This document shows, in pieces, positions 8,856 through 17,158 of a DNA stretch of 64,000 nt. The position numbers and the translations under genes were made by a program. The notes below the pieces were generated by a model. The model saw only the letters and a list, made by a program, of their open reading frames with translations, made no database searches and was not told the DNA's origin. Position 1 is the first letter of the stretch. Every line of letters starts with the position of its first letter. This DNA comes from JASHPR01 sp963842355 (GTDB taxonomy: Bacteria > Actinomycetota > Actinomycetes > Streptosporangiales > Streptosporangiaceae): the NCBI GenBank assembly GCA_963842355.1, contig CAWJGC010000001.1:1-64000 (forward strand), given 5' to 3'.

Positions 8856-8972
8856 GCTCATCACGTGCCAGCGGGTCTTGACCGGGCGGACCTGCTCCAC
8901 CTCGAGCATCCACCGCGAGATGATCCACGCCCACGGACATAGCGGGTCAAACCAGAAGTCGACGCCGGTCAC
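8856..8972 (-). pseudogene. Truncated DsbA-family / mycothiol-dependent nitroreductase-like gene
   Basis: From a GTG at 8972 the peptide VDFWFDPLCPWAWIISRWML then continues EVEQVRPVKTRWHVMS. This is the start of the DsbA-like oxidoreductases of actinobacteria (Rv2466c type), with CPWA in place of the CPWC redox motif. After about 39 residues similarity ends, and the rpiB start follows within 50 bp; about 170 residues with the helical and C-terminal thioredoxin parts are gone. In many actinomycetes this gene stands between pepN and rpiB, so this looks like an in-place deletion or assembly collapse. Confidence 0.65.
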
Positions 8973-9184
8973 CTGGCCGACCTGGGTGGGCTTCTGCTGA
9001 ACCAGGCACACTCCCTGGAGCTTGGGGGGACGATCCTGCCCAACCGGGGGGCTGGCCGGGCCATTCCAGCCTCCGACATGCGATCATTCACCGAAACACC
9101 GTTCGCGCAGCTTGCCCAGCGAACGGGGGTTGAAGGGGGGTCATCCCCCTGGGGCAACCGCTTGTCCGGAAAGGGAATAGCACT

Positions 9185-11716
9185 GTGGCCAGCAACCTCA
9201 CGCGCGATGAGGCGCGGGAACGCGCACGCCTGCTCGATGTCGACTCCTACCGGGTCGAGCTCGACCTGACCGGGGGCGATACCACATTCGGCTCGGTGAC
9301 GACGGTCACCTTCCGCTGCGCCATTCCCGGCGCCTCGACATTCATCGACCTTTCCGCGCCCACGGTGCGGGAGATCACCCTGAACGGAAGCCGTCTCGGC
9401 CCGGAGAATTTCGACGGGAACCGGATCGCGCTTGACGGCCTCGCCGGCCGCAATGAGCTGCGGGTCGCCGCCGACTGCGCCTATTCACGCTCCGGTGAGG
9501 GCCTGCACCGGTTCACCGATCCGGCCGACGGCGGGGTCTACATGTACTCGGACCTGGAGACGTTCGACGCGCACCGGGTCTACGCCTGCTTCGACCAGCC
9601 TGACCTGAAGGCGACGTTCCAGCTAGAGGTCACCGCGAAGCAGGGATGGCAGGTGATCTCGAACATGGCCCCGGCCACGGCGGCGCAGCAGGCGCAGGCG
9701 GGCGCGGGCCGGTGGGAGTTCCCGCCCACGCCGGTGCTGCCGACCTATATCACCGCGGTCGCCGCAGGTCCCTACCACGTGGTGCGCGACGAGCACGACG
9801 GCATCCCGCTCGGCATCTTCTGCCGCCAGTCGCTGGCCAGCTACCTGGACCCCGACGAGATCTTCGAGGTAACCAGGCAGGGCCTCGACTTCTTCCACGG
9901 CGCGTTCGGCTTGCGCTATCCGTTCGGCAAGTACGACCAGCTGTTCGTGCCCGAGTTCAAGGCCGGCGCGATGGAGAACGCGGGCGCCGTCACGTTCCTC
10001 GAGGCCTACGTGTTCCGGTCGCGGGTGACCGACACCTACCGGGAAGCTCGCGCCGAGACGATCCTGCACGAGATGGCGCACATGTGGTTCGGCGACCTGG
10101 TCACCATGCGCTGGTGGGACGACCTGTGGCTGAACGAGTCCTTCGCCACCTGGGCCGGCACCGTGGCGCAGGCCGAGGCCACCCGGTGGACCGCGGCGTG
10201 GACCACGTTCGCCCAGGCCTGGAAGGCCTGGGCCTACCGGCAGGACCAGCTGCCCTCCACGCACCCGATCGCCGCGGACATCCCCGACATCGAGGCCGTC
10301 GAGGTGAACTTCGACGGGATCACCTACGCCAAGGGCGCCGCCGTGCTCAAGCAACTGGTCGCCCACGTCGGCCGGGAAAACTTCCTCACCGGGGTGCGCA
10401 GTTACTTCGCGCAGCACGCCTGGGGCAACGCGGTGCTCGGCGACCTGCTCGCGGCGCTACAGGAGGCCTCGGGACGGGATCTGTCGGACTGGTCGAAGAA
10501 GTGGCTGGAGACGGCGGGGGTGAACACGCTGCGGCCCGAGTACCAGTGCGACCCCGAGGGCCGGTTCACCACGTTCGCGGTGATCCAGGAGGCTTCGGTG
10601 AGCCATCCGGTGCTCCGGCCGCACCGCATCGCGATCGGCCTGTACGCCCGTGGCCAGGCCGGCCTGGTCCGGCAGCAGCGGGTCGAGATCGACATCGACG
10701 GCGAGCGCACCGAGGTACCGGAGCTGGTCGGCCGCGAGCGCCCCGACCTGGTGCTCGTCAACGACGACGACCTGACCTACGCCAAGATCCGGCTCGACGA
10801 CCACTCGCTGCGGACGCTGGTGACCGGCATCGGCGAGTTCGCCGACTCGCTGCCCGCCGCGCTGTGCTGGGCGTCCGCGTGGGACATGTGCCGGGACGCC
10901 GAGATGGCTGCTCGCGACTACGTGAGCCTGGTGCTGTCCGGCGTGGACGCGATCGAGGACATCAGCGTCATGCAAACCGTGCTGCGGCAGGCCGCGACCG
11001 CGGCGCGCCGGTTCGCCGACCCGGCCTGGCGCGGCGCCGGGCTCGGGCGCATCGCCGGCACGCTGCGAGAACTGCTGGAGCGCGCCGAACCGGGCTCGGA
11101 CCCCCAGCTCGCCTACGCCCAGGCGCTCACCGGGGTCGCCACCGCACCCGACGACCTGACCCTGCTGGCCGGGCTGCTCGACGGGTCTACCTCGCTCGAC
11201 GGCCTGGTCATCGACACCGACCTGCGCTGGCAACTGCTGTACCGGCTGGTCAGCCGCGGGGCCGCGGGGCCGGCCGAGATCGACGCCGAGCTGGCCAGGG
11301 ACGCCACCGACGCCGGGGCCCGGCACGCCGCGACCTGCCGTGCCGCGATCCCCGACCCGGCGGCCAAAGTTCAGGCCTGGGCCCAGATCACCGGCGGCAG
11401 GCTGTCGAACGCGACGTTCCGCGCCACGCTGGACGGCTTCACCAGCCCGGACGCCGAGGAACTGCTGGCTCCCTACGTGCAGCGCTACTTCGACGTCGTG
11501 GCTGACATCTGGCGGGACTGGAGCTCGGACATGGCCCAGTACTTCGTGGAGAACGCCTATCCGTCGTGGGAGGTCAGCGCGGAGGGGATCGCCGCCGTCG
11601 ACGGCTACATCGACCGGACCAACCCGCCCGCCGCGCTGCGGCGGCTGCTGACCGAGGGCCGCGACGACGTGGCCCGCGCGCTGCGCTGCCGCCAGCGGGA
11701 CGCCCAGGTCGCGTAG
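9185..11716 (+). CDS. pepN: Aminopeptidase N (M1 metallopeptidase)
   Basis: 843 residues from a GTG at 9185 (VASNLTRDEARERARLLDVD). The N-terminal beta domain is followed by the exopeptidase motif GAMENAG (residue about 261) and the zinc site HEMAHMWFGDL (residue about 295), with the distal Glu in NESFATW. The C-terminal ERAP1-like helical domain is complete to residue 843. It removes N-terminal residues from peptides in the cytoplasm. The length matches actinobacterial PepN. Upstream, 9130-9150 has a GGGGGGTCATCCCCC hairpin-like stretch. Convergent with pyrF, with 29 bp between the stops. Confidence 0.95.
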   Translation: MASNLTRDEARERARLLDVDSYRVELDLTGGDTTFGSVTTVTFRCAIPGASTFIDLSAPTVREITLNGSRLGPENFDGNRIALDGLAGRNELRVAADCAYSRSGEGLHRFTDPADGGVYMYSDLETFDAHRVYACFDQPDLKATFQLEVTAKQGWQVISNMAPATAAQQAQAGAGRWEFPPTPVLPTYITAVAAGPYHVVRDEHDGIPLGIFCRQSLASYLDPDEIFEVTRQGLDFFHGAFGLRYPFGKYDQLFVPEFKAGAMENAGAVTFLEAYVFRSRVTDTYREARAETILHEMAHMWFGDLVTMRWWDDLWLNESFATWAGTVAQAEATRWTAAWTTFAQAWKAWAYRQDQLPSTHPIAADIPDIEAVEVNFDGITYAKGAAVLKQLVAHVGRENFLTGVRSYFAQHAWGNAVLGDLLAALQEASGRDLSDWSKKWLETAGVNTLRPEYQCDPEGRFTTFAVIQEASVSHPVLRPHRIAIGLYARGQAGLVRQQRVEIDIDGERTEVPELVGRERPDLVLVNDDDLTYAKIRLDDHSLRTLVTGIGEFADSLPAALCWASAWDMCRDAEMAARDYVSLVLSGVDAIEDISVMQTVLRQAATAARRFADPAWRGAGLGRIAGTLRELLERAEPGSDPQLAYAQALTGVATAPDDLTLLAGLLDGSTSLDGLVIDTDLRWQLLYRLVSRGAAGPAEIDAELARDATDAGARHAATCRAAIPDPAAKVQAWAQITGGRLSNATFRATLDGFTSPDAEELLAPYVQRYFDVVADIWRDWSSDMAQYFVENAYPSWEVSAEGIAAVDGYIDRTNPPAALRRLLTEGRDDVARALRCRQRDAQVA

Positions 11717-11745
11717 CGCCCCCAGGCGGGCCGCAGTAGCGCCGT

Positions 11746-12648
11746 TCACCGGGCGTGGGTACGCCCGGGCAGGTCAGCAGAGGCGTTGAGCTGCGCATCC
11801 GGCTGACCGGTGTAAGCAGCCGTCACCTGGCGGTGCAGCGCAAGGGTGGCCTTCCTGGCCGCCTCGGCGAAGTCTGACCCGGTGGAAGCGTGGGTCACGG
11901 CGCGGGACGAGCTGACGATGATGCCGCCGCCGCGGGCGACCCCCGCTGTGACTGCTTCCCTGACCGCACCCTGCTGCCTGCCGGCGCCCGCGATGAGCAG
12001 CGGCAGGCTCGGCGCGAGGGTCCGGACCTGGTTCAGCTCACGCGGGTAGGTGGCCCCGACGAGCAGGCCGCAGTTGCCGTTGCGGTTCCAGGTGGCCTCG
12101 GCCAGTTCCGCGATCCGCTGGTACAGCGGCGCCTGCCCGGCCGGCAGGTCCTGCACTTCGCCGCCGCCCGGGTTCGACGTGCGGCACAGCACGATCACGC
12201 CGCGGTCGCGGCGGTCGAGAAAGGGAGCCAGCGCATCCCCGCCCAGGTAGGGCTGGACGGTGACCGCGTCGGCGTCGTAGACATCGAACAGCGCCGACGC
12301 GTACGCCTGGCTGGTGTGCTCGATATCGCCGCGCTTGGCGTCAAGGATCACCACCACGCCGGGAGCAACGTCGTGAATGTAGCCGATCAGGTCCTGCAGC
12401 GCGCTCAGGCCCGCGGGCCCGAACTGCTCGCAGAACGCTGAGTTCGGCTTGTAGGCGACGACCAGATCGCGGGTCGCGTCCACGATCGCCCGGCCGAACT
12501 GCGCGATCCGGTCGGCAAGTCCGCCCGATCGCGTGGTCGCCAGCAGCTGGGCCCGGTCCGGGTCCAGTCCCACGCATACGTAACGGCCCGCCGACCAGCC
12601 GGCCCGGAGCCGGTCAGTGAACCGGTTGCCGCCCATGCCGGTAGCCAA
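11746..12648 (-). CDS. pyrF: Orotidine 5'-phosphate decarboxylase (type 2)
   Basis: About 300 residues. It contains VVILDAKRGDIEHTSQAYAS, the catalytic Lys-Asp-Lys-type cluster of the long actinobacterial/myxobacterial PyrF subfamily, and a C-terminal phosphate-binding region (SSSRAVTHAS). It catalyses the last step of UMP synthesis. Starts possible at a TTG at 12648 or an ATG at 12636 (MGGNRFTDRLRAGW); the ATG reads better. It is immediately downstream of malQ with essentially no gap, so co-transcription is likely. Confidence 0.92.
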   Translation of the reverse strand: MATGMGGNRFTDRLRAGWSAGRYVCVGLDPDRAQLLATTRSGGLADRIAQFGRAIVDATRDLVVAYKPNSAFCEQFGPAGLSALQDLIGYIHDVAPGVVVILDAKRGDIEHTSQAYASALFDVYDADAVTVQPYLGGDALAPFLDRRDRGVIVLCRTSNPGGGEVQDLPAGQAPLYQRIAELAEATWNRNGNCGLLVGATYPRELNQVRTLAPSLPLLIAGAGRQQGAVREAVTAGVARGGGIIVSSSRAVTHASTGSDFAEAARKATLALHRQVTAAYTGQPDAQLNASADLPGRTHAR

Positions 12649-14496
12649 TCACGCGCCCGCGGCGGCCCGGGCGACGGCCCGGACGAGCGGGAGGTCGGGC
12701 AGGTCCTCGAGCAGCACCACCCGGCCGTCGGCGTCACAGAGCGGGATCTGCCAGTTCGGGTACTCGTCGCTGGTACCCGGGATGTTCTGGGGCCGGCGGT
12801 CGCCGACCGCGTCCGCGAGCGAGACGCCGACCAGCAGGGCGGGGGTCCGGGCCAGGTAGCCGTACAGCGCCACGGTGAACTCGTCGGGTCCGGGCAGCGG
12901 GCCGGCCGGGATCAGGCCCTCCCGCGCGAGCGCATCCCGCCAGTGGGACAGCATCAGCTCCGCTGCCGTGCGCTCAGAATCTTCTGAGGCCTTCAGCACG
13001 CCCAGTCGGGCTCGCAGGGTCACCTGCTCGCCGGTCCTGAACGCGGCGGCCGGCGGCATGTCGTGAGTTCCGACGGTCGCCATGCAGTTGCGGCGCCAGT
13101 GCTCCGGGGGCAGCGGGGCGCCGCCGGGCTCGCGCGCGAACCACAGCATGGTCGTGCCCATGATCCCGCAGTCCGCCAGGTAGCGGCTGATCCACGGATC
13201 GACGGTGCCGAGATCCTCGCCGATGGCTATGCCGCCGGCCCGCGCCGCCTGCCCCGCCAGCGCGGCCACCGTCGCGCGGTGGTCATAGCGGATGTAGGCA
13301 CCGCGGTCCGGCGGCATGCCCGCCGGCACGCACCACAACCGCATCAGCCCCATCACATGATCAACCCGCAGCCCGCCGCCGTGCCGCAGCGCCGCGCCGA
13401 ACAGGTCGCTCAGCGGGCGGTATCCGACGGCGGCCAGCCGCTGCGGATGCCACGGCGGCTGCGTCCAGTCCTGCCCGCGCTGGTTGAACTCGTCCGGCGG
13501 CGCGCCCACGGACAGACCGCTGACCAGCATGTCCTGGTGGGCCCACGCGTCGGCCCCACCGGGATGCGCGCCGACCGCGAGGTCACCGATGATCCCGGTG
13601 TCCATGCCCGCGGCCCGCGCCGCCTGCTGCGCGGCCGCCAGCTGCTCGTCGGTGAGCCATTGCAGCCAGGCGTGGAACTCCGCCTCCGGGCCGAAGCCGC
13701 CGGGCAGGGCGCCGCCCGGGCCGCGGCGGGGATCGCGGGCCGGGTCCGGCCAGGAGCGCCAGTCGGACCCGTACCACTCCGCCCGCGCGCACCAATCGGC
13801 CCAGTTCTCGAGATCGCGGCCCTCGCGCTGGCGGAACCGCTGGTACTCCTCGCGCCGCCGGTCGCTCATCGGGACCCGGCGGATGATCTCCAGGGCCTCC
13901 CGCTTGGCCGCCCATACCGCGTCCCTGTCGATCAGGTCGGCGGTGGCGTTCCGGCTCTTGAGCGGGGCAGCGAGCGCGTCGATCCGCTCCCGCTGGCGCC
14001 CGTCGAGCCCCTGGTACTCGGCGACGTCCTCGATCCGCAGGTAGAGCGGGCTGACGTAGTGCCTGGTCATCGGGAGGTATGGGGACGGGCTGACCGGCGG
14101 CCGGGGCTCGGCGGCGTGCAGCGGGTTGATCAGCACGAAGCCCGCGCCGAGAGCGCTGGCGCTCCAGCCGGCGAGGTCGGCCAGGTCGTGCAGGTCGCCA
14201 TGGCCCCACGACCGCCGGGAGCGAAGGGAGTAGAGCTGGACCGTGAACCCCCAGGACCGGCCGGCCGGGATCCGGGGCCTGGCGGCGGAACCGGGCTCCT
14301 CCGGCCCGGGCCGCCCGTCCACGCCGCACGGCCGACTTTCCGTCGCGTCCGCGGCGGCACCGGGAACGCTGGCGAGCGCGTCCAGGATGGCGGCGAGGGT
14401 TTCGTCGCTCACCTCGACCAGCTGCTGGTGCCGGTCCAGATAGCTGGGTGCGATGCCGGCGGCCTCGGCCCGCCGGATCAGTGTGGGGTCAGCCAT
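12649..14496 (-). CDS. malQ: 4-alpha-glucanotransferase (amylomaltase, GH77)
   Basis: Starts at the ATG at 14496 (MADPTLIRRAEAAGIAPSYL); 615 residues. GH77 landmarks are present: FVLINPLHAAEP, LRVDHVMGLMRLWCVP (nucleophile Asp) and GGIAIGEDLGTVDP (acid/base Glu). The enzyme transfers maltodextrin segments in glycogen or maltose metabolism. The frame extends upstream to 14934, but that region is the repeat element and has no GH77 similarity, so the shorter start is chosen. It is adjacent to pyrF downstream. Confidence 0.93.
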   Translation of the reverse strand: MADPTLIRRAEAAGIAPSYLDRHQQLVEVSDETLAAILDALASVPGAAADATESRPCGVDGRPGPEEPGSAARPRIPAGRSWGFTVQLYSLRSRRSWGHGDLHDLADLAGWSASALGAGFVLINPLHAAEPRPPVSPSPYLPMTRHYVSPLYLRIEDVAEYQGLDGRQRERIDALAAPLKSRNATADLIDRDAVWAAKREALEIIRRVPMSDRRREEYQRFRQREGRDLENWADWCARAEWYGSDWRSWPDPARDPRRGPGGALPGGFGPEAEFHAWLQWLTDEQLAAAQQAARAAGMDTGIIGDLAVGAHPGGADAWAHQDMLVSGLSVGAPPDEFNQRGQDWTQPPWHPQRLAAVGYRPLSDLFGAALRHGGGLRVDHVMGLMRLWCVPAGMPPDRGAYIRYDHRATVAALAGQAARAGGIAIGEDLGTVDPWISRYLADCGIMGTTMLWFAREPGGAPLPPEHWRRNCMATVGTHDMPPAAAFRTGEQVTLRARLGVLKASEDSERTAAELMLSHWRDALAREGLIPAGPLPGPDEFTVALYGYLARTPALLVGVSLADAVGDRRPQNIPGTSDEYPNWQIPLCDADGRVVLLEDLPDLPLVRAVARAAAGA

Positions 14497-14589
14497 GCTC
14501 CATGATCGGGCCGGCGCCGGGTTCCCCGCGACCCGGGGTGGCCCGGTCGCTGCGTGAACCGCGGGTATCACGGGCCGCGATCCGGCCCC

Positions 14590-15140
14590 GGGCGCGCAGA
14601 GGATCAACCTGCCGGTTTGATCATGGATCCGGCGCCCGGTTCCCTGACCCAGGCGCCGGCCAGGGGGCAACGCGGCTGGCCGGGGGCTGGCGCCAGACCG
14701 GACAGCCCGCCACCGTCCAACCATTTGCCCCCGTTTCGCAGTCTTCGTCCCGGCCCCAGGCCCGCCGCCCCGCCATCCCCGCCCGCCGCCCCGCCATCCC
14801 GGCCGCCGTCGCCCCGCCATCCCGGCCGCCGCCCTGGCATCCCGCCCGCCGCCCCGCCATCCCCGCCCGCCGCCCCGGCATCCCGGCCGCGTGAATGCGG
14901 CTTTGGTGTACACCCGTGTACAGCAGACGCACATTCATCGCCGGGTTCGCTGGGAACGGGAGCCGGCTGCGGAACCGGCCGGACCCAAAACGCAGGAAAT
15001 GCCGGAATTCAGGGCATGGATCATGGGCACCGCCCGGCCAGGGGCGCCGGGCGGGCTCCGCCGCGCCCCGGTTCGCAGCCCCGCTTACCACCAGGCTGAC
15101 CGCCGCGAGCCAAGGCAGCGGGTTATTCCGCGACGAGCCC
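14590..15140 (-). repeat. Dispersed intergenic element, copy 1 (ends incomplete)
   Basis: Homologous in reverse orientation to 24030-24550 and 55510-56115. Shared blocks, in element order, are a segment containing TGAATTCCGGCATTTCC, the palindrome TGTACACCCGTGTACA (14907-14922), a 19-20 bp GC-rich minisatellite (unit like GGGATGCCGGGGCGGCGGCC), and a conserved right block with CAAATGGTTGGACGGTGG. The terminal inverted repeats seen in the other two copies are not recognisable here. It fills most of the 0.8-kb gap between malQ and the GlnX-like gene. Confidence 0.8.
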
Positions 15141-15312
15141 CACGCGGGCGGCGGGCCCTAACAAGCCTCTAGCGCCCGCGCGGCGGCTCCTAACACGTCG
15201 CTAACGCCAACATTCCGACCAAACCCGTAGAATTTTCACATCTGGCCCAGGACGCCGGAGACCGGATCGCCCTGGTCGACCGGGCGAACTCGGTGCGCCC
15301 GAGGACGCTGCT

Positions 15313-16908
15313 ATGACCACCGCACCGGCGCAGGGCCGGCCTCCGGCTGGACCATCACCGGCCGGACCATCACCGGCCGGACCATCACCGGCCGGACCAT
15401 CACCGGCCGGACCGCCGTCGCCGGCCAGACGCGCGCCCACCAGCCGCCTGCCGGCCACCCGGCGCGCCGCCGGGCGCGCCGCCGGGCGCCGGGCCGCCGC
15501 CGTAGCCGGCGCCCTGCGGATGCGGACCACCCCGGCCCGCATCGCCGCGCTGGCCGCCGCGGCCGTGGCCTTCAGCCTGGCCCTGGGCGTGGTCACCGCG
15601 GCGGTCTTCGGGAACGTGGCCAGCGGCGTGCAGTTGATCGGGCACCAGGCGGCTCCGGAGGTCACCGCCACGACCGACCTGTATTTCCATCTCAACGACA
15701 TGGACGCGCAGGTCGCCAACGTGCTGCTGGTCGGCGACCAGCGTGGTCTTGGCGTCGACCGGCAGCAGGCGCTAGCCATCTTCGGGCAGGACCGGACGCA
15801 GGCCGACCGCGCCCTGCAGCAGGCCGCCGCGGTGGCCGGAACTACGCCGGCCGCCGAGCACGCGCTGGGGATCGTGCTCGACGGGCTGGGCCGCTACGAG
15901 GCGCTGGCCGCCCAGGCCATGTACCTCGACGGCCAGGGCGCCAGCCAGCCTGGCCGGCCCGCGGCCGCGGCCCTGATCCTCTACCGGCAGGCCACCGACC
16001 TGATGCGCGACACCATCCTGCCGGCCGCGCAGAAGCTCACCGGCGCGTACGCCAGCGCCCTCGACGACGCCTACCAGGCGAAGCGGTCCACGGCGCTCAG
16101 CGCGAGGTGGTGGGTGATCCTGCTCGGCCTGGCGCTGCTCGCCGTTCTGGTCGCGCTCCAGTTCTACCTCGCGCTCCGGCACCGGCGGCTGCTCAACCCG
16201 GCGCTCGCCCTGGCCTCGCTGGCCACCATCGCGCTGACCATGGCCGGCTCCGCCGCGCTCTCCGCGCAGGCGCAGCACCTCCAGGTGGCCAAGAAGGACG
16301 CCTTCGACTCGATTCTCGCCCTCTCCCAGGCCCGGGCGGTCAGCTACGATGCCAACGCCGACGAGAGCCGCTACCTGGTCGATCCGGCGCGGGCCGCGCA
16401 GTACCAGCAGTCGTTCCTGGCCAAGTCGCAGCGGCTGGTCAACCTGGGCCAGGTCGGCATCTTCCAGTACGATGCCGCGCTCGCCCAGGCCATCGACGCC
16501 TACCACGCCAACCACGCCGACGTCGGCTTCGGCGGCTACCTGGGCACGGAATTCCGCAACATCACCTTCACGGGCGAGCGGGCCGCCGCCGAGCGCGCCC
16601 TCGCCGCTTATCAGGTCTACGAGCGCGATGACCGTCACATCCGGGCGCTGAACGCCGACGGCGACCTCCGCGCGGCGATCGCGTTCGACACCAGCTACGC
16701 GCCCGGCAACTCCAATTGGGCCTTTGAACGCTACGACCAGGCGCTGGTCTCGGTCATCGCCATCAACCAGGCCGCCTTCAACCAGGCCATACAGGCAGGG
16801 CAGCAGGGCGGGCAGGGCTGGACCAGCCTCATCCCGGGCGGAGCCGCCGTCTTCGTCATCGCGTGCGCGGGAGTGGGCGTCCGCCCTCGACTGGCCGAGT
16901 ATCGCTGA
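15313..16908 (+). CDS. GlnX-like four-helix membrane sensor protein
   Basis: 531 residues. A Pro/Ala-rich cytoplasmic tail (residues 1-75) is followed by membrane helices at about 78-100, 258-282 and 288-308, and a last one near 505-522, with two extracytoplasmic helical sensor regions between. It ends GVRPRLAEYR, the ending I associate with GlnX. GlnX in actinobacteria works with the lipoprotein GlnH and kinase PknG in amino-acid sensing; neither partner is adjacent here, so function is inferred from form only. The N-terminal tail contains a DNA tandem repeat that adds PSPAG units. Confidence 0.6.
   Translation: MTTAPAQGRPPAGPSPAGPSPAGPSPAGPSPAGPPSPARRAPTSRLPATRRAAGRAAGRRAAAVAGALRMRTTPARIAALAAAAVAFSLALGVVTAAVFGNVASGVQLIGHQAAPEVTATTDLYFHLNDMDAQVANVLLVGDQRGLGVDRQQALAIFGQDRTQADRALQQAAAVAGTTPAAEHALGIVLDGLGRYEALAAQAMYLDGQGASQPGRPAAAALILYRQATDLMRDTILPAAQKLTGAYASALDDAYQAKRSTALSARWWVILLGLALLAVLVALQFYLALRHRRLLNPALALASLATIALTMAGSAALSAQAQHLQVAKKDAFDSILALSQARAVSYDANADESRYLVDPARAAQYQQSFLAKSQRLVNLGQVGIFQYDAALAQAIDAYHANHADVGFGGYLGTEFRNITFTGERAAAERALAAYQVYERDDRHIRALNADGDLRAAIAFDTSYAPGNSNWAFERYDQALVSVIAINQAAFNQAIQAGQQGGQGWTSLIPGGAAVFVIACAGVGVRPRLAEYR
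15349..15408 (+). repeat. 15-bp in-frame tandem repeat, four units
   Basis: The unit GGACCATCACCGGCC occurs four times without change, then a partial fifth. It encodes repeated GPSPA in the tail of the GlnX-like protein. Because the period is a multiple of three, copy-number change alters tail length without breaking the frame. Confidence 0.9.
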
Positions 16909-17158
16909 GCAGCCGGACCGCCTGCTCGGCCGCGCCGTCGCGGTCCGTCGGCCCGGTTTCGACGGCCGCCCCGCCGGACCGGCGAGCCGGGCGCGCCGCG
17001 AAGAACCAGTGCCGGGCGATCCCGGCCAGCAGGCCGCGGCGCCGGCGCCGGGCGAACGACGGGCGCCGCGGCGCGAGCGGACCCGCCTCGCCGCCGGACC
17101 GGCGCAGCGCACCGAGCCGGTACGCGCCCGGCCTGCCCAGCCGCTCCAGCTCGTTCAT
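16856..17158 (-). CDS. Small hypothetical protein following the MmpL gene
   Basis: A 100-residue frame whose ATG at 17158 overlaps the MmpL stop as ATGA, suggesting translational coupling. It begins MNELERLGRPGAYRLGALRR, is strongly basic in the middle (FARRRRRGLLAGIARHWFFA), and ends near a QAVRLL segment. Its 3' end overlaps the convergent GlnX-like gene by about 53 bp. No known domain is visible. It could be an accessory peptide of the exporter; it could also be a fortuitous frame in GC-rich DNA. Confidence 0.45.
   Translation of the reverse strand: MNELERLGRPGAYRLGALRRSGGEAGPLAPRRPSFARRRRRGLLAGIARHWFFAARPARRSGGAAVETGPTDRDGAAEQAVRLLSDTRPVEGGRPLPRTR

Noticed and set aside
9646..11505. Long open frame within pepN, +1 frame
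   Set aside because: Arg/Ala/Gly/Pro-rich shadow of pepN caused by high GC; pepN itself has all catalytic motifs.
13063..14505. Long open frame opposite malQ
   Set aside because: Composition artefact opposite a complete GH77 gene; no domain motif or ribosome site.
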